From Pantoea sp. At-9b (GTDB taxonomy: Bacteria > Pseudomonadota > Gammaproteobacteria > Enterobacterales > Enterobacteriaceae): DNA of 64,000 bases. Positions within the stretch are counted from its first letter, which is position 1; each line of letters begins with the position of its first letter. This document shows, in pieces, positions 27,942-37,066 of the stretch. The stretch spans positions 372,001 through 436,000 of the forward strand of contig NC_014837.1 in NCBI RefSeq assembly GCF_000175935.2, given 5' to 3'. The notes below the pieces were generated by a model. That model was not told the DNA's origin and searched no databases. It saw nothing but the letters and a program-made list of their open reading frames with translations. Made by a program: the position numbers and the translations under genes.

Positions 27942-28802
27942 TTATTGTTGCTGATTGCTGATGAGTTTTCTGACTTTATGTTTGGTAAGGATCAGCAGGT
28001 TATCAATGCTGGGATAGTGGAAGAATTCTTTAAAATTGATTTCATCCTTTCTATTCAGCTTGTCCTGAAAATAGAGCGATTTCAGGTGTTGACGACTCAA
28101 AGAAGGCTTATGTGTCGTAATGAATTTCTGATAACCCTGCCATGCTTTACTGCCGGTCGTAATACGAGGCCGATCATCATCAATATTGACGACATAGCTG
28201 GCATCATCAATTCTGTAGCATGAGCCATACTGCATAATCATCCGATACCAGAGATCATAATCTTGCCAGGCTGGAAAATTGATATCAAAGCCACCAATGT
28301 TCTTCATCATGCTGGTGCGGATAAATACCTGGTTACCCACCCAATTTTTAAACCCCATCATGTTTAGCGTGATATCACCGACATAACTCTTCCATTTTTT
28401 TTCGATATTGCGATTCTTGAAGATCATGTTGGCACAAAGAAAAGGCTTATTCAGTTTTTGGCTGGCAGTGACGAAGTTGGCTATCCTCGTATTAAGAAAA
28501 TAGTCATCATCATCAAGGCCAGTAATAAATTCACCTTTGGCGATCGCAATACAGCGATTACGGGCATGACAAGCACCCATCGGCCTATCATTTTTAAGAT
28601 AAATGATACGGCTATCCTGTTCTTTCATTTTTGCAATTACCACTTCGGTGTCATCTGATGAACCATCATCACAGATAATAATTTCCAGATTCCTATAGGT
28701 CTGGTTTTGAACAGATGCTATGGCGCGTTTAACCAGTGACGAACGATTGTGCGTTGGAATATAAACCGTCACTAAAGGTTGTGCGGCGTGCTTAGCACTC
28801 AT
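27942..28802 (-). CDS. Family 2 glycosyltransferase, AmsB-like
   Basis: A 286-residue GT-A enzyme: VTVYIPTHNRSSLVKRAIAS (about 11-30), LEIIICDDGSSDDTEVVI (about 38-55), the metal-binding region GEFITGLDDDDYFL (about 90-103) and GGFDINFPAWQDYDLWYRMI (about 165-184). It adds a sugar to the repeat unit. ATG 28802 was chosen because AGGAG lies nine bases upstream and the family homology begins soon after; an earlier in-frame ATG at 28835 lacks a site. It stands first after the second wzc, the position of amsB after amsA in Erwinia. Confidence 0.87.
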   Translation of the reverse strand: MSAKHAAQPLVTVYIPTHNRSSLVKRAIASVQNQTYRNLEIIICDDGSSDDTEVVIAKMKEQDSRIIYLKNDRPMGACHARNRCIAIAKGEFITGLDDDDYFLNTRIANFVTASQKLNKPFLCANMIFKNRNIEKKWKSYVGDITLNMMGFKNWVGNQVFIRTSMMKNIGGFDINFPAWQDYDLWYRMIMQYGSCYRIDDASYVVNIDDDRPRITTGSKAWQGYQKFITTHKPSLSRQHLKSLYFQDKLNRKDEINFKEFFHYPSIDNLLILTKHKVRKLISNQQQ

Positions 28803-28897
28803 TTTGTCTATCTCCTGGGCAAATATAATGGGCATCCTGGTTCGGATAAAATGTTAAAATTTAATTGGCTACATCAATACGCGTGAATAATCCTTTT

Positions 28898-31048
28898 TTA
28901 TCCTTGTCTGGCGGACTCATAAGTATATTGGATATCACTGTAACGGTAGTATCCATACGACCGGAGCTTTGTCCCATTCAGAATACATCCATTAATCTTT
29001 ATGCCGTTGCGTTCAAAACGACGTTGACTTATTTCAATTTCCTTCAGGGTATTGGTGTCGCAGCGCACCACCAACATCGCCGTTCCGGCATAGGCACCGA
29101 TAATTTCCGCGTCAGTAACCGCCAATACCGGAGGCGTGTCCACTACCACTAAATCATAATTTCTCTCCGCCCAGCGCATCAGTTCGCCAAATCTTCTACT
29201 CATCAGCAGTTCGGTAAAGCCCTCATTGAGGGTGCCACGGCCAATAAAGTGCAGATTGTCACTGATGACTCGCGGCAGTGTGTATTCGATGGGTTTATTC
29301 GCTGCGAGGATGTTGGACAGTCCGAATTTTTCCACCACATTAAAAATATGATGCGCGGTGCCTCTTCTTAAATCGGCATCAATCAGCAGCACTTTTTTCC
29401 CTGTTTGCGCCATCACTGCGCTGAAATTGGTGCTGATAAAGGTTTTTCCTACACTGGCGCTGGCACCGGAGATCATCAAAATATTGTTACGTGCTTCCAG
29501 CATGGCGAAATGGATATTGGTTCTCAAACTACGCAACGCTTCGATGGCCAGGTCGCCAGGGTTTTCCCGTACAAGGAAGGCTTTGGCAATTTTGTAGGTG
29601 CTCTTCCTGTTACTTTTTTCCAGCCAGGATGAGAACGGAATGCTGGAGTAGACCGTTATTCCCCGTTCTTCTAATTCCTCTGATGATTCCACGGTTTTAT
29701 CTAATGCGAATCGGATAAAAATGACGTTCGCGGAAACGAAAAGGCCGAGCAACAAGCCCTGAAAAATGATGAAGTATTTATTCGGTGAAACCGGCTCAGG
29801 ATCATCAAGGGCATTATCCAGGATACGTACATTACCAACCGCACTGGATACCGAGATTCTCAGCTCCTGCTGCCTGCTCAACAAGTGCATATAAAGGACT
29901 TGTCCGGAATCAACGTCACGGGTCAGGCGCAATATTTCCTGCTGGACGGCAGGCATTGTCGATATTTTCTCTTTCAGCCCATCTCTGGCCTCCAGCAGCG
30001 TATTGCGTTTATCCAGCAATGTTTTGTAAACCGGATGGTCTTTGGTATAGAGCTGAGAGATGTCAGCTTCGCTGATGGTTAGTTCATTAAGCTGATTATC
30101 AATATTTACCGACTGTTCAAGTACCGATTGCGCTTCCAGTGGCAGATCAACGGTGCCATTTTTCTCCCTGGCAGCATTGAGTTTATCTTCATTGCGATCT
30201 AACGTGCTGCGCACTTCTGGCAGTTGGTGGTTCAAATACTCCAGGCTGCGACGGTCCTGCGCTACCTGTTCACTAATATTCTGGTTCAGATAATGGGTGG
30301 CGATATTATCCAGCACCCGCATGATTTGGTGTTGATTCTTTCCGGTCAGCGTCAGCCTGATCATGTTGCTATTGATATCAGCATCCTGCGCTGTCAGCTG
30401 CGACTGAAGTCTGTCGATAGCATTCAGTCTGGAGAGAAAGGTGGCGGTGAATTGCGCACCGGGCAGGGCGTTTATATTGCCAACTAAAATCTTCATCCCT
30501 GCGTATTCAAAAACCTTGCCGCTTTCCGCCACAAAAGAAGCATTGTTCCAGCTAATCTGATAATGGCGGTTATCGATGACGGTTAACGTAATCTGTTCGG
30601 CAGTGTCGTCAGTGGTGCCGGGCAGATACAGCTGCTTGACCTCAATATTCCCTGGGGTTTTTCCTGTCAACTTTGCCAGAGCCGCGCCAATCATCGGCAT
30701 TTCTTTCGGCTCCACGACGACCTGCAAATTCAGGTCGTCAACCGTTGCACCGAGGATATTTCTCGATTGCAGCAACTTCACATCGATAGCCGAGATCGGT
30801 TTACCCTCAGGGAGCTTGGCGTTCTGGTTAGCCAGAATGGCGTTGGCGTGCTGTGGTTCCACCTGAATGAGTGTATTGGCCTGGTAAATGACGGGCGTAA
30901 ATAATGTATAGCCCCACGCCAGCAGCATAAAGCTGACGGTAATAACCAATATCAGAAAGCGCGAATCGAGAAGTTCCGCGAAGAGTCGACTTGCCTCGAC
31001 ACCTTCATCTTCATCCATCAGCATGGTTACAACGGGTTTGGCGGCCAT
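28898..31048 (-). CDS. wzc: Wzc-type polysaccharide co-polymerase and tyrosine kinase, second copy
   Basis: A 716-residue BY-kinase. Helix 1 is SRFLILVITVSFMLLAWGYT (about 30-49), followed by a large periplasmic Wzz domain, the second helix with the proline-rich entry PEPVSPNKYFIIFQGLLLGLF (about 415-440), and a cytoplasmic kinase: Walker A GASASVGKTFIST (about 530), Walker A' LLIDADLRRG, Walker B VVVDTPPVLAVTDAE. The C-terminus is a tyrosine cluster (SYGYYRYSDIQYTYESARQG; six Tyr), the autophosphorylation tail. It controls chain length and export with Wza. The operon also has another full-length wzc 1 kb upstream, which is unusual. Confidence 0.92.
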   Translation of the reverse strand: MAAKPVVTMLMDEDEGVEASRLFAELLDSRFLILVITVSFMLLAWGYTLFTPVIYQANTLIQVEPQHANAILANQNAKLPEGKPISAIDVKLLQSRNILGATVDDLNLQVVVEPKEMPMIGAALAKLTGKTPGNIEVKQLYLPGTTDDTAEQITLTVIDNRHYQISWNNASFVAESGKVFEYAGMKILVGNINALPGAQFTATFLSRLNAIDRLQSQLTAQDADINSNMIRLTLTGKNQHQIMRVLDNIATHYLNQNISEQVAQDRRSLEYLNHQLPEVRSTLDRNEDKLNAAREKNGTVDLPLEAQSVLEQSVNIDNQLNELTISEADISQLYTKDHPVYKTLLDKRNTLLEARDGLKEKISTMPAVQQEILRLTRDVDSGQVLYMHLLSRQQELRISVSSAVGNVRILDNALDDPEPVSPNKYFIIFQGLLLGLFVSANVIFIRFALDKTVESSEELEERGITVYSSIPFSSWLEKSNRKSTYKIAKAFLVRENPGDLAIEALRSLRTNIHFAMLEARNNILMISGASASVGKTFISTNFSAVMAQTGKKVLLIDADLRRGTAHHIFNVVEKFGLSNILAANKPIEYTLPRVISDNLHFIGRGTLNEGFTELLMSRRFGELMRWAERNYDLVVVDTPPVLAVTDAEIIGAYAGTAMLVVRCDTNTLKEIEISQRRFERNGIKINGCILNGTKLRSYGYYRYSDIQYTYESARQG

Positions 31049-31225
31049 GATGTTTATCCTGTTATCTTGATTCAGAAGTTACAGGCATAGCCCGCGCCAA
31101 ATGATTGGCGGAGAGAGACGACACTCAGATTGAATGTGTATGCGCTGCTGTAAAATAGTCATATAAAATAAATCCAAAAAATAAAATAATGAGCTATGGG
31201 TATTGGTTATTAATACAATGGTGCT

Positions 31226-31246
31226 AAAATTTTCCCGGAAAATTTT
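31226..31246. promoter_or_regulatory. Perfect AT-rich palindrome between the GT gene and the second wzc
   Basis: AAAATTTTCC (31226-31235) and GGAAAATTTT (31237-31246) around one base. It lies in a 232-bp gap in the operon, downstream of the GT gene, and may be a transcript-end hairpin or a protein-binding site. With the gap, it suggests that the second wzc may have its own promoter. Confidence 0.5.
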
Positions 31247-31280
31247 CTGTCGCAAACGTCATTATTGTTTTCTACGCGTT

Positions 31281-32024
31281 TCAATAGCGAAAACGACTCA
31301 TCTTGACCGATAAAAAGCTTTCACGGAGTTTATCCAATGTGCGCCATTTACTGGCCAGTCCTTGTGACTGCACAAGGGCATAATTCAGTGAATTAACCAC
31401 CTGTATCGCGACATTGATTTTTTCCGTTTTCAACATGTCGAGCCGACTAAAGAATCCGGTATCACAACCGTTTATGGTAAATTGGTTGTCAAATACCCCC
31501 ATGTTGCGAGCAGAAAATTTCTCAATTAATGAGCGATAGATTACCAGCCCCAACCCCAGTGACTTAACGCTGCTCTCCGTATTAATGTTGAAGCCATCGG
31601 CAGCTTTACACACTGATTCATTAATGATTGGGTAATAAACCCGACCATCGAGTCGTCCTCGAATGCTGGGTATTTGTAAATCCACACCGTGCTGATGGTA
31701 GCGATCCAGACGCTTTATATATTCTTTATTCAAAATGCTGTCGTCATCGCAAAAGATAAAGCGGTCATATCGCGCGTTGTTGCTGATGACATTGTTACAG
31801 ACCTCGCCCAGTGGTCGATCACCAATCGACTCTTTAATATCAATATTATTGACACAAAAACCCAGGCTGTGAATGAAGTCTTTATCAAATTGCAACGGAT
31901 TAGGCCCACGGTTGATGATCAGGAGGTCAGTGTCCGCATACGATTTATTCATCATGCCATTGAGAACGCGTGAGTCTTTATAATTTTTACCGCTTAAAAT
32001 CACAACAAAGATTGTTTTACGCAT
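31281..32024 (-). CDS. Putative GT-A glycosyltransferase between the two wzc genes
   Basis: A 247-residue protein with a glycosyltransferase-2-like fold: KTIFVVILSGKNYKDSRVLN (about 3-22), LLIINRGPNP, the metal-binding RFIFCDDDSILNKEYIKRLD (about 85-104) and a late aromatic block with GCDTGFFSRLDML. ATG 32024 has AAAGG seven bases upstream. It does not match a specific ams/wce gene that I recognise, and its position between two wzc genes is unusual; it may have come in with the duplicated kinase. The substrate is unknown. Confidence 0.65.
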   Translation of the reverse strand: MRKTIFVVILSGKNYKDSRVLNGMMNKSYADTDLLIINRGPNPLQFDKDFIHSLGFCVNNIDIKESIGDRPLGEVCNNVISNNARYDRFIFCDDDSILNKEYIKRLDRYHQHGVDLQIPSIRGRLDGRVYYPIINESVCKAADGFNINTESSVKSLGLGLVIYRSLIEKFSARNMGVFDNQFTINGCDTGFFSRLDMLKTEKINVAIQVVNSLNYALVQSQGLASKWRTLDKLRESFLSVKMSRFRY

Positions 32025-32054
32025 AGGAAAACCTTTAACCATTGAGTTTAGCGT

Positions 32055-32080
32055 TTAAAAACACCTCTGTTATTCAGAGG
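32055..32080 (-). terminator. Attenuator-like hairpin after the first wzc
   Basis: On the minus strand, CCTCTG (32080-32075), loop AATAA, CAGAGG (32069-32064), then TGTTTTTAAA. It sits 14 bp past the wzc stop codon. E. coli group 1 capsule operons are known to have a stem-loop attenuator in the same place, after wzc, reducing transcription of the downstream biosynthesis genes. Confidence 0.7.
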
Positions 32081-32094
32081 CTGTTTTCATTGAC

Positions 32095-34281
32095 TCATTT
32101 CTGCCATCCATTTTTTTCATCTGCATAGACATAATTATATTGGCTGTATCCATAGACATAATAATTACTTGCCTTGTTGAGCACGCTATTAAAAATGCAT
32201 CCTTTGATTTCTACGCCTACGTGTTCGAAACGTTTGATACTGACTTGCATTTCTTTAATCGTGTTGACTTCAAATCGCGCCACTAACATGGATGTACCGG
32301 CATAACGTCCAATGATTGCGGCATCAGTCACTGCCAGAATGGGTGCGGTATCTACCACGACCAGATCATAATTATTCGATGCCCAGGTCAGTAATGTCTC
32401 AAGTCTCTTATGTGAGAGTAATTCTGCTGGATTCGGCGGAACACTGCCGCGAGAAATAAAGTCGAAGCCTGCACCCGCAATTTTCTTGTCTACGTCGGCC
32501 GCGCTCACCTGACCAGAGATAATGTCGGATAGTCCTTTATCCCCGCGATAATTAAACAGCTTATGGGCATAACCTTTGCGCATATCGGCATCAATAAATA
32601 ATACCCGCATGCCGGACTGTGCGACGACTGCGGCTAAGTTGCTGGCAATAAAGGTCTTACCTGCATTTGGCGTTGCGCTGGAGATCATTAACACGTTGTT
32701 TCTGGCTTGCAGCATGGCAAAGTAAAGGCTGGTGCGCAGACTGCGTATGGCTTCAATGGCTAAATCAGCCGGGTTTTCGAGTGCAAGGAACTTGCTTTCT
32801 GCAACCGATTTTTTGCCACCGAAGCGTTTGGTGTTCGTGCTGACATTTTGTTTATTTAGCCATTCGGACACCGGTACGCTGGCATAAACACTCACACCCA
32901 TGTTTTCCAGTTGCTCAGCCGATTCTATTGTCCTGCGCAATAGCATTTTTCCGGCAACCAGGATGAGCGATAACATAAGCCCCGCCACCAGACCTGTTGC
33001 CACCATCTGTGGTCTGTTCGGCAGAATAGGCGACGGTTGTGTCACCGCCGTATCAATAATGTGCACATTGCCGATGATGCTTGATTTGGCTATGCCCAGC
33101 TCTTGCTGACGGTTAAGCAGCTGCATATAGATCGCACGCCCGGCGTCGACATCAAGGCTCAGGCGTTCCACTTCCTGTTGCGTTGCAGGCAGCGCGGCAA
33201 TACGCTTATTCAGGTTATCGCGCGCCTGTAATAAGGTCTGACGCTTTTCCAGCAAGGTTTTATAAGTCGGGTGATCTTGGGTATATAACTGCGCAATTTC
33301 AGCTTCACGGAAAGTCAATTCATTCAGCTGCGTATCAATATTCACCACCTGATCAAGTACCGCCTTGGTTTCCAGTGACAAATCCACCGAGTCTTTCTGA
33401 CGACGATACAGATTCATTTTATCTTCTGCGGCATCAAGGTCGCGGCGTACCTGCGGCAGTTGCTGATGCAGAAAATCAAGGCTATTGGTATCTTCAGCCC
33501 TTTGCCGGGCAACGTTCTGCTCTAAATAGTTCTCGCTGATAACATTCAGAATCGTTGCGGCACTGGCCTTGTCTTCATTGCTCAACGTCAGCAACAGCAG
33601 CCCGGTTTTCTTGCCCTGATCCTCGACATCGAAGCTATCCAGCAGACTGGCAATGGCCGCCTGACGCGAGATATATTTCACGATAAATTGCGTACCCGGT
33701 TGGGCATGCATGCTGTCGACATTCAATAACATGCCATCACGGGTGATGGGGCTACCCACTTTGCCATAGAACTGAACATTATCGTGATCGACGAGAAAGC
33801 GATCCTGATCCACAACCGTCAACGTAATGCGCGGGGATTTATCATCTGTGCGGGGCAGATACAATTGATTAATGCTGAGTTTCCCCGGCACTTCTCCCGT
33901 CAACCTTGCCCAACCCTGGCCGAACAGCGGAAAATATTTCTGACTGATAACGGCCTGTAAGTTTAAATCACTCACGGTCTTGCCGAGGATCATGCGCGAT
34001 TGCAGCAAAGCGATCTCAGGTGCGGCAACCGGCTGCGTATCTGGCAGTATTTGGCTGATGTCATTAAGCAGTGCATTCCCTTGTTTCTGCTCAATCTGAA
34101 TCATCGCATTCGCCTGATAAACCGGCGTGATGAACAACGCATAAATAATAGCAAGCAGAGTGACGACGCTGGTCACCCCAATAATTAATTTACGATGATC
34201 GAGTAATCCACCGTAAATGCGCCCCAAATCGATTTCTTCTGATTTCGCGGTGACAATTTTATGTTTAATCGTAGTTGTCAT
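32095..34281 (-). CDS. wzc: Wzc-type polysaccharide co-polymerase and tyrosine kinase, first copy
   Basis: A 728-residue BY-kinase, first gene of the operon. Layout as in E. coli Wzc: helix 1 (LIIGVTSVVTLLAIIYALFI, about 33-52), periplasmic Wzz/GNVR domains, second helix (LVAGLMLSLILVAGKMLL, about 440) and the kinase with Walker A SATPNAGKTFIASN (about 540), Walker A' LFIDADMRKGYAHKLF and Walker B VVVDTAPILAVTDAA. The tail NYYVYGYSQYNYVYADE has seven tyrosines. ATG 34281 follows AGGAA by seven bases; an in-frame start 36 codons upstream adds no recognisable sequence. The usual neighbours wza and wzb are missing here, so its phosphatase and exporter must be encoded elsewhere. Confidence 0.93.
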   Translation of the reverse strand: MTTTIKHKIVTAKSEEIDLGRIYGGLLDHRKLIIGVTSVVTLLAIIYALFITPVYQANAMIQIEQKQGNALLNDISQILPDTQPVAAPEIALLQSRMILGKTVSDLNLQAVISQKYFPLFGQGWARLTGEVPGKLSINQLYLPRTDDKSPRITLTVVDQDRFLVDHDNVQFYGKVGSPITRDGMLLNVDSMHAQPGTQFIVKYISRQAAIASLLDSFDVEDQGKKTGLLLLTLSNEDKASAATILNVISENYLEQNVARQRAEDTNSLDFLHQQLPQVRRDLDAAEDKMNLYRRQKDSVDLSLETKAVLDQVVNIDTQLNELTFREAEIAQLYTQDHPTYKTLLEKRQTLLQARDNLNKRIAALPATQQEVERLSLDVDAGRAIYMQLLNRQQELGIAKSSIIGNVHIIDTAVTQPSPILPNRPQMVATGLVAGLMLSLILVAGKMLLRRTIESAEQLENMGVSVYASVPVSEWLNKQNVSTNTKRFGGKKSVAESKFLALENPADLAIEAIRSLRTSLYFAMLQARNNVLMISSATPNAGKTFIASNLAAVVAQSGMRVLFIDADMRKGYAHKLFNYRGDKGLSDIISGQVSAADVDKKIAGAGFDFISRGSVPPNPAELLSHKRLETLLTWASNNYDLVVVDTAPILAVTDAAIIGRYAGTSMLVARFEVNTIKEMQVSIKRFEHVGVEIKGCIFNSVLNKASNYYVYGYSQYNYVYADEKNGWQK

Positions 34282-35450
34282 GCCATGGTTCCTGTGAAAT
34301 CTACCAGTGAGCCTTACGGCCCAACATTTACCGGCCTGATCAATAAATTGATAGACAGCGCAAAAGGCTTCGCCAGAGCAGCGCATCATTACTGCCAGTT
34401 AGGTATTGGTATTTTCAATTTCGTCTTGTCTGCCAGTAGGTCATCCCTGCTGGAAAACCATGCCGTTTCTGCCATGGTTAAATAAAATATTTTGTTCGTT
34501 CTATTGTTTGTTCTCTACTTATTATTGGTCCTGATTGACTAAAATAATCAGCAGTCGCGGCTGGAGAGCGTGTGTAATCACCAATCGACAACTTAACGTA
34601 AAATGTCACATGTCTTTATTGTTTTTTGATAAATGCAAACCCAAACCGGGTATTAAGGGAAATTTTCTTACAAGAAAACATCTTTGTCATGCTTAGTAAT
34701 ATCTTCCTATTGGGCGCAAAGGAATATAGCTAATTTCCTAAAATTCTGACGAGTAAGAGTGGATGGCAGGGGCCTCTAAGAATTTGGCTATTCATTTACG
34801 ATTGGCATATTATTTCTGCTAAAGAATAAAAATATTACCGGGTGAGATAGTTAAATTAATAAGTTGGCGTTTTTATTGAAGTGAATTTTTTTTCGGGGTA
34901 ACGGGATTCGGATTTTAGCCATTTGCTCGCGAGATAATAAAGGCATATTTCCCTTCTACTATTTCACAGCAGGCGCTGGTTTCTGGTGGGGGGAGTTCAG
35001 TAATTATCTGATAGAAATTGTGATGCAGAGGTGTTAGGCCATGATTAAACAGGGACTTAAACCCTGGAGGACAAAGCGCCGTTAACCTTACCATCCATAA
35101 TCAGGGAGCATCTGCGGATTTAACCTGAATGATTAACCGGGTGACTGATTGTGTTCATTTGCCTGATGGCCATCGGCCAGACCAGAATGGACCGAAAAAA
35201 TCGTGCCCTTCAGCGTAAATGGCAACACATTAAAGAGGAACGGCGCTGTCGCAGCGTGATTTTTTGCGCATCTTTCTTGTTTGCGCCGCGGCCGATACTC
35301 TCGTGTTACCTGCCAGGCCAGGCGAATTGCACGGGTAAAACATTGATTTTGTTTACTCTAAATAAATTTTTATCGATATCTCACGATCAATAAAGCCGCC
35401 AACCCCGCCCATACCTTATCGTGTCGGATCTCAAAATTATAAAGGCGCGC
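34282..35450. other. Long untranslated region upstream of the EPS operon
   Basis: About 1.2 kb between the first wzc (minus) and aer (plus), AT-rich and with no supported gene; a short frame at 35151-35393 has no good start site. A long untranslated leader is common before EPS operons. I found no JUMPstart/ops sequence on the minus strand. Two related 14-mers at 34727-34740 and 34777-34790 resemble RcsAB boxes (listed separately). Confidence 0.5.
34727..34790. promoter_or_regulatory. Pair of candidate RcsAB boxes upstream of the EPS operon
   Basis: TAGGAAATTAGCTA (minus strand, 34740-34727) and TAAGAATTTGGCTA (plus strand, 34777-34790) resemble each other and each fit about 11 of 14 positions of the RcsAB box consensus TRVGAAWAWTSYGR. 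They face each other 50 bp apart, about 450-500 bp before the first wzc. Rcs control of amylovoran and stewartan genes is well established; these particular sites are only candidates. Confidence 0.35.
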
Positions 35451-35478
35451 TAAAGTCAGGTCCTTTGCCTGCCGAAAA
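35451..35478 (+). promoter_or_regulatory. Sigma-28 (FliA) promoter of aer
   Basis: TAAAGTCA (35451-35458), 12 bases, then GCCGAAAA (35471-35478), close to the flagellar sigma consensus TAAAGTTT-N11-GCCGATAA with one extra spacer base. It lies about 55 bp before the aer start, as expected for a chemoreceptor gene. Confidence 0.6.
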
Positions 35479-35533
35479 GATAAAAAAGCGTTATCAATTT
35501 TTCTCCCTCTGCGGGCCTTGCAAGGACTGACTC

Positions 35534-37066
35534 ATGCGTAATAACCAGCCCATCACACAGCGCGAATACGTCTTTGACGATCATGCCACATTGATGTCCA
35601 CCACCGACCTCAACAGCTATATCACCTACGCGAATGACGCTTTCATTGAAGTCAGCGGATTCAGCCCGGAAGAGGTCAATGGGCAGCCACATAATATGGT
35701 GCGCCACCCGGATATGCCGCAGGAAGCTTTTGCGGATATGTGGGCAACCTTAAAACAGGGGGAACCCTGGACGGCGCTGGTGAAAAACCGCCGCAAAAAT
35801 GGCGATCATTACTGGGTGCGTGCCAATGCCATTCCGGTGGTACGTGAGGGGCAGGTGCAGGGTTATATGTCGGTACGCACCAAACCGACACCCGAGGAGA
35901 TCCGTCAGACCGAAGCACTGTATCGCGAATTTCGCGAAGGACGAGCCAAGGGGCGGCGCTTCCACAAAGGTTTGATTGTTAGCCGTCTCAGTGCGGTGCG
36001 AAAAACGCTGCCGCTGCGCTGGCGTATTCGTTCCACGCTGGCGGCGCTGCTGCCATTGTCGATACTGAGCGTCTGGCTGCTGGGGATGGCACCGCTGGGC
36101 ATCGGCTGCTTCAGTGCGGGTATGGCGGTGTTGCTGCTGCTGACCAGTTTATGGCTGGAACAGCAGATTTCACGCCCGATTGAACGCATGTGCCGTCAGG
36201 CATTAAGTGTGGCAACCGGGGCCAGTCATAAAGTTGAACAGATGGACCGGGTGGATGAGATCGGTGTCACGCTACGCGCCATCGGCCAGCTTGGGTTGAT
36301 GTTTCGCTGGCTGGTTGATGATGTCAGCGGCCAGGCGATTAACGTGCTGAGCGCCAGCGACGCCATTGCCCGCAGCAATGATGAACTGAGCCGCCGTACT
36401 GAACAGGCTGCGGCTAACGTGCAGCAAACTGCGGCGACCATGAACGAAATGACCGCGACGGTAAAAAGTAACACCGAGACGGCCAGCGAAGTGAATCACC
36501 TTTCCGTCAACACCAGCCAGTCGGCGGTGAAAGGCGGCCAGGTGGTGCAGGAGATGGTGGGGATGATGGCTGAAATCGCCGACAGCTCGAAGCGTATCGC
36601 CAATATCACCAGTGTGATTGATAGCATTGCCTTCCAGACCAATATTCTCGCGCTGAATGCCGCCGTTGAAGCAGCACGCGCGGGTGAGCAGGGGAAAGGA
36701 TTTGCCGTGGTCGCTGGTGAGGTACGTAACCTGGCGCAGCGTAGCGCCACCGCCGCCAGCGAAATTAAAAACCTGGTGGAAACCAGTGCCAGCCGGGTGC
36801 AGTCGGGTAGCGAGCACGCTGATGCTGCCGGTCGCACTATGCAGGAAATAGTCGAACAAGTGCAGAATGTCACCACGCTTATCGCGCAAATCAGTGCCGC
36901 CACCGCTGAGCAATCCACTGCGCTGAGTGAAGTGAGCGGGGCGGTAGAAGATCTTGACGATATTACCCATCAGAATGCGGCGCGGGTGCAGGAGGGGGCG
37001 GAAGCCTCGGGACGCATGGCGCGTCAGGCCAACCGTCTGGTGGAAGCGATCAGCGTATTTCGTTAG
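35534..37066 (+). CDS. aer: Aer, aerotaxis receptor
   Basis: A 510-residue receptor close to E. coli Aer (506). N-terminal FAD-binding PAS domain (about 20-120: [54 protein letters not shown]), a linker, one membrane hairpin (about 168-205, [20 protein letters not shown]), a HAMP region (about 210-260) and the methyl-accepting signalling domain with the invariant hairpin tip [25 protein letters not shown] (about 372-396). It senses redox and energy state and signals to CheA/CheW. The presence of aer implies a motile strain. Its stop codon overlaps that of the convergent AraC gene by four bases. Confidence 0.96.
   Translation: MRNNQPITQREYVFDDHATLMSTTDLNSYITYANDAFIEVSGFSPEEVNGQPHNMVRHPDMPQEAFADMWATLKQGEPWTALVKNRRKNGDHYWVRANAIPVVREGQVQGYMSVRTKPTPEEIRQTEALYREFREGRAKGRRFHKGLIVSRLSAVRKTLPLRWRIRSTLAALLPLSILSVWLLGMAPLGIGCFSAGMAVLLLLTSLWLEQQISRPIERMCRQALSVATGASHKVEQMDRVDEIGVTLRAIGQLGLMFRWLVDDVSGQAINVLSASDAIARSNDELSRRTEQAAANVQQTAATMNEMTATVKSNTETASEVNHLSVNTSQSAVKGGQVVQEMVGMMAEIADSSKRIANITSVIDSIAFQTNILALNAAVEAARAGEQGKGFAVVAGEVRNLAQRSATAASEIKNLVETSASRVQSGSEHADAAGRTMQEIVEQVQNVTTLIAQISAATAEQSTALSEVSGAVEDLDDITHQNAARVQEGAEASGRMARQANRLVEAISVFR

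Noticed and set aside
35151..35393. 80-codon frame between the EPS operon and aer
   Set aside because: Poor start context and unremarkable composition; more likely part of the long untranslated region.
34282..35533. Search for a JUMPstart/ops (GGCGGTAG) element
   Set aside because: Not found on either strand in the EPS upstream region.
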